From the IMG/VR virus record IMGVR_UViG_3300025703_000002, positions 1 through 64,000 of that record: a stretch of 64,000 bases of DNA; one strand, written 5' to 3'. The notes under the pieces are model-generated. The model had not been told where the DNA came from and did no database searches. It was given only the letters and a program-made list of their open reading frames with translations. Source of the DNA: a virus. A program made the translations under genes and the position numbers. Of the stretch, positions 61,031 through 64,000 are shown piece by piece (the first letter of the stretch is position 1; each line of letters opens with the position of its first letter).

Positions 61031-63607
61031 TTAACACGACGTGACTACACCGTTGGTAACGACAATCGTTACACCACATGTCTTGCTCACCGACGACGCG
61101 ACAAAGGCCGGGTTCCCGAGCACCCCGCCAGGACCGCTCGACGTTATCGCGGACCCCGCCCCGATCGAAGTTCCCGATGCCGTTATGTCAGCCATGCTAA
61201 CGTTAGCGATGCTAAAGCGAAGGTTTGTCTGAGCGTTAACAAACGTGTTTCCGCCGTCGCCGTATACCGCGAAGTTGGTGCCGGTCAGCGCAGCAAATGC
61301 GAGAGTCGAACCAGTTCCCAGGTTTAGATTGCCGGTATCGAACCACGTCGTTCCGTCACCATATAGTGACACGCGCAAAGAGCCCGCATCATTGAACGCA
61401 TCGATCGCGTAATCGTGCGGGAGCATTATCGCATCGTAAAGATTCGTCGTTGAGTTTAGACGAAGCCCCCCAACAGCGAAGTTCAATCCCGCCTTCCACT
61501 GCGATCCATGAACAGTGACTGTCTGCGTTCCCGATTGCGTTCCAGTCGTCACGATCGGCGGCGAGTCCCATTTCGCACTCTGCACTCCGAATTGCGATCC
61601 TGAGAGTGAGATGGCTGAACCACCGGATGTTGCTGAGACTTTGAACGTCGAGCCGCTGGAACTAACGACGAAATAACCCGTCCCCGCGGTTACACCTGTC
61701 GGCAAAAAACCATGCGTCGAAAGGACGACGCTGTCACCATTGGCCGGCGCGCTGCCGCCTGAGACGAGCGTGAAAACGCCGGTCCCGATGTTGATGGTAA
61801 CATTGTCGCCGTTTTGCGTGGTGGCCAACTCGAACGTCTGACCACTCGGATACGCAGAGCCGACGACGTAATATTTTGTAGCCGCTGAAAGGCCAGTCGG
61901 CAACGCGCCACTCGTCGATAAAATGACCGACTGCCCGTTGACCGGCGCAACGGTAGCGGCGGTCGTGAGAACTCCAGGTGACGCGACGGTGATCGTCACC
62001 GTGTTGGCGATGTCGGGTTGCCCGAGAACGGTGAGCGCTGTCGTCGAGTCCGCCGATTGAATTGGCGTTTTCGTCCCGCCTGGAAACGCCCAGACACCCA
62101 TGCAGACAGTCCCCGATCCCGCTCCAAAATAGTTGACGGGGTCAGGTATGCGGGAATCCGTCAGAGACGGCGTCGTGCTCTGGCAGTCGGTTTCCAGGGC
62201 TGTCGTAAAAACGTCGTTCCACGCCGCGCGACCTTCAAGATATCCCCCATATGCTGAGGGAAGGATTGCCCCGCCAGCAGTCCAATCGTTTTCGCCGAGA
62301 CCATAAAACCCTGCGGTTTGCTCGGCCGCTCCGGCCGCAAGCAACGAGGGCGGAATTGCCGCGCTATCGGTGTATGCAAGGTATCCCTGGAAGCCCGAGA
62401 TATTGGCCGAGGCATTCGAGCAAAATCCGCACCCTCCAATCGCGTCAGTTAGAGCGAGCACATTAGAAATTGTTTGTTGCTGCGTGTTCGTATTGCCGGA
62501 ATTTGGCTGGAATGTGTCTACCGTTACGCCGCTCGATGTGCCGGAGCTAACGAGCAGAGGGTCTGCCGTCGCGACCACACCGCTGCCAAGATTTGCATAA
62601 ATTTGATTTGTCGATAGGCCACCAAGGCCCGCGACCCCAAGCGATCCATTGGCGACATGGGAAAGGTTGCTAACGGTGGGGCTTAGAAGCGTACCGCCGA
62701 GATCGCCGCTGACCGTTGCGCCGACGCCGACAAGCCCACCACTACCGTTCAGTGTATTGCCGAGGGCGGTTTCGACGTTAGTACCGAGGCCGGTGATGCC
62801 AGAGAGCGGTGCGGCGATCGTATTTGTCCCAGCCGCCGTCACGAGCCCTTTCGCGTTGACCGTGAAGTTCGGAATCGCCGAAGTCGATCCAAAAGAACCG
62901 ACGTTAGAATTGACGGTAGCGAATGTCAGAGCAACTGACCCTGGACCCGAAGCCGTCGCATCACCAGTCAGAGCCGTAATATAACTTCCAGCAGCCTGCT
63001 TTCCGTTAAAAGTGTTCCAGTCAGTCGAGGAGAGATACCCAGACTGTGACGTCCCCGACTGTTTGACTTGAAGGGACGTTCCAGTTCCGATGACGGCTCC
63101 AGTTCCCCCAGTGATCGTCAAAATAGAAGACGTTGCTTCGGTCAGATCTCCGACTACAGGGGGAGACGCGGTGATCGTGTATGGGCCACCACCCAGAACC
63201 ATCGGGACAGTATTTAATGTCCATCCTGTATGCACAAGGTCGGCATTAGTGACAAGACCCGTCGCGGTAAACGATCCGGTAACAATCGCCCCAGGGTAAG
63301 TTAATCCACTCGAAAAAGTCGTGCCAGATCCGATATTAAAACCAGTCGTTGTCGAACCCACCGAAAGCGCTGAGACACCCGTCAAGCCTAGGGCTGTCGT
63401 GACATTAGGAGACAACGTCATAGCGCCCCCGGTAGGGGCTACTGTAAAGACTGTCTGAAAGATATTAGCGTTATCGAAGACTCCGACATTCCACGGAGAG
63501 ACAGTCTTCACCGAGCCCCACTGGATTGCCGTAGGAACCTGGGCAGAGACCAATGAAGGTGCCGCCAGGAAGAGGAATCCAACGAGACTCTTCAGGAAAT
63601 TCTTCAT
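61031..63607 (-). CDS. Mosaic tail fibre with signal peptide
   Basis: 858 residues. N-terminus MKNFLKSLVGFLFLAAPSLV then SAQ is a signal peptide. The body has repeated fibre units, for example YLSSTDWNTFNGKQ, ALTGDATASGPGSVALTF and FTVNAKGLVTAAG, shared with many tail fibres. Two copies of a beta unit (GALPTGLSAATKYYVV and GFLPTGVTAGTGYFVV) follow, then an ending similar to a Cys-capped tip. The part 61.03-62.95 kb is GC-rich while the 5-prime third is phage-typical, so domains were swapped. Receptor binding is likely. Confidence 0.65.
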   Translation of the reverse strand: MKNFLKSLVGFLFLAAPSLVSAQVPTAIQWGSVKTVSPWNVGVFDNANIFQTVFTVAPTGGAMTLSPNVTTALGLTGVSALSVGSTTTGFNIGSGTTFSSGLTYPGAIVTGSFTATGLVTNADLVHTGWTLNTVPMVLGGGPYTITASPPVVGDLTEATSSILTITGGTGAVIGTGTSLQVKQSGTSQSGYLSSTDWNTFNGKQAAGSYITALTGDATASGPGSVALTFATVNSNVGSFGSTSAIPNFTVNAKGLVTAAGTNTIAAPLSGITGLGTNVETALGNTLNGSGGLVGVGATVSGDLGGTLLSPTVSNLSHVANGSLGVAGLGGLSTNQIYANLGSGVVATADPLLVSSGTSSGVTVDTFQPNSGNTNTQQQTISNVLALTDAIGGCGFCSNASANISGFQGYLAYTDSAAIPPSLLAAGAAEQTAGFYGLGENDWTAGGAILPSAYGGYLEGRAAWNDVFTTALETDCQSTTPSLTDSRIPDPVNYFGAGSGTVCMGVWAFPGGTKTPIQSADSTTALTVLGQPDIANTVTITVASPGVLTTAATVAPVNGQSVILSTSGALPTGLSAATKYYVVGSAYPSGQTFELATTQNGDNVTINIGTGVFTLVSGGSAPANGDSVVLSTHGFLPTGVTAGTGYFVVSSSGSTFKVSATSGGSAISLSGSQFGVQSAKWDSPPIVTTGTQSGTQTVTVHGSQWKAGLNFAVGGLRLNSTTNLYDAIMLPHDYAIDAFNDAGSLRVSLYGDGTTWFDTGNLNLGTGSTLAFAALTGTNFAVYGDGGNTFVNAQTNLRFSIANVSMADITASGTSIGAGSAITSSGPGGVLGNPAFVASSVSKTCGVTIVVTNGVVTSC

Positions 63608-63614
63608 TCGATCC

Positions 63615-64000
63615 TCAAAACTTTATGATGTAATTAACAGCAGCAGTTGGCTGGACATTCGAGTGAGACCCCCCACCAGCGTTATCTGTTATCGCCGCGT
63701 GCCCTGTCCCGATGGAAATACTGGCGTATCCAGTAGCCGTTGAAATTGAAGTAGCAATTCCGACGTCGAATCCTCCAGCGAGTACGACAGAACTCCCGGT
63801 TGTAAGAAAAGCGGTGGCTCCGCCACCTGCTCCGTGGTTATGGCCAGAATCTGATGCAGTGTGGGTATGCCCAGAGTCCGTATATGCCAGCGTAGGAACT
63901 TCTGCGGCCGTTAACGTTACTGCCTGGATTCCTCCGGTAGTTCCTAAAGAATACCCGGTTAGAACTCCAGCAGGAGTTCCCCCCATATCGTCGGCACCAG
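63615..64000 (-). CDS. C-terminal part of a tail-collar fibre protein, partial
   Basis: The frame is open through the right edge. Its last codons there read G-A-D-D-M-G-G-T, so the real start is outside. VTLTAAEVPTLAYTDSGHTH, a SGHTHTASDSGHNHG histidine repeat, and the ending GGGSHSNVQPTAAVNYIIKF form the phage tail-collar domain (metal-binding fibre end). It lies 7 bp from the mosaic fibre gene. Confidence 0.75.
   Translation of the reverse strand, partial: GADDMGGTPAGVLTGYSLGTTGGIQAVTLTAAEVPTLAYTDSGHTHTASDSGHNHGAGGGATAFLTTGSSVVLAGGFDVGIATSISTATGYASISIGTGHAAITDNAGGGSHSNVQPTAAVNYIIKF

Noticed and set aside
1-64000. CRISPR array
   Set aside because: No regularly spaced direct repeats of 24-40 bp were seen; the short repeats found are paired and not arrayed.
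1-64000. Phage integrase, repressor or single-subunit RNA polymerase
   Set aside because: No such motifs were found in any supported gene, so neither temperate lifestyle nor T7-type transcription can be claimed from this window.

Overview
The window is a contiguous piece of a tailed double-stranded DNA phage genome. No host genes, integrase, repressor or transposase were found. The morphology is most likely podovirus-like. Evidence for this is a 741-residue portal, a Mu gpT-type 304-residue major capsid protein, a short run of tail-adaptor genes, no tape measure or contractile sheath, and a T7-type replisome (bifunctional primase-helicase, family A polymerase, T7 gp2.5-like SSB, endonuclease VII). 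No phage RNA polymerase is seen, and the promoters I can read look like host sigma70 sites. A GH108 endolysin, secreted proteins and lipoproteins indicate a Gram-negative host. An alphaproteobacterial host is my inference.

Layout. Positions 1-27.6 kb (minus strand) form one tightly overlapping late operon that reads leftward from a strong promoter at 27581-27609. It begins with a structured leader holding tiny ORFs. It then runs through TerS, a TerL interrupted by a LAGLIDADG intein, portal, basic virion proteins, a GroES-like chaperonin, scaffold, decoration protein, major capsid, a beta-helix protein, exported fibre-like proteins, tail adaptors and a transglycosylase protein that leaves the window at base 1. 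Positions 27.6-28.4 kb are a divergent control region with a candidate structured RNA. Positions 28.4-58.9 kb (plus strand) are the early/middle genes: many tiny proteins, a second and larger gene-free structured RNA candidate (about 30.17-30.81 kb), a tRNA-like RNA with three T-arms, an amidoligase/ATP-grasp/glutamine-amidotransferase cluster (33.8-40.4 kb), the replication and recombination genes (41-53 kb), phosphoesterases, a secreted-protein cassette (55.2-56.2 kb) and nucleotide-metabolism genes. Positions 58.9-64 kb (minus strand) hold lysis and fibre genes that end at a terminator facing the early operon. If the genome is circular or terminally redundant, these would be the far end of the same late operon.

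How it works together. Five plus-strand promoters (28292, 30844, 33049, 43263, 50493) and the late promoter are mostly of extended -10 type. Most are followed within a few bases by a small hairpin, on the plus strand usually with an ACCTT motif. This suggests a shared transcript-start architecture. The replisome is complete enough for T7-like replication. The amidoligase cluster supplies ammonia-generating and peptide-bond-forming enzymes whose product is unknown. Three stretches (about 9.2-11.1, 47.74-49.23 and 61.0-62.95 kb) have visibly different, GC-richer base and codon use and look recently acquired.

The most interesting candidates are the two gene-free structured RNAs, the late-leader RNA elements, the three-T-arm tRNA-like RNA, the amidoligase cluster, and the phage structural proteins that carry Sec signal peptides.
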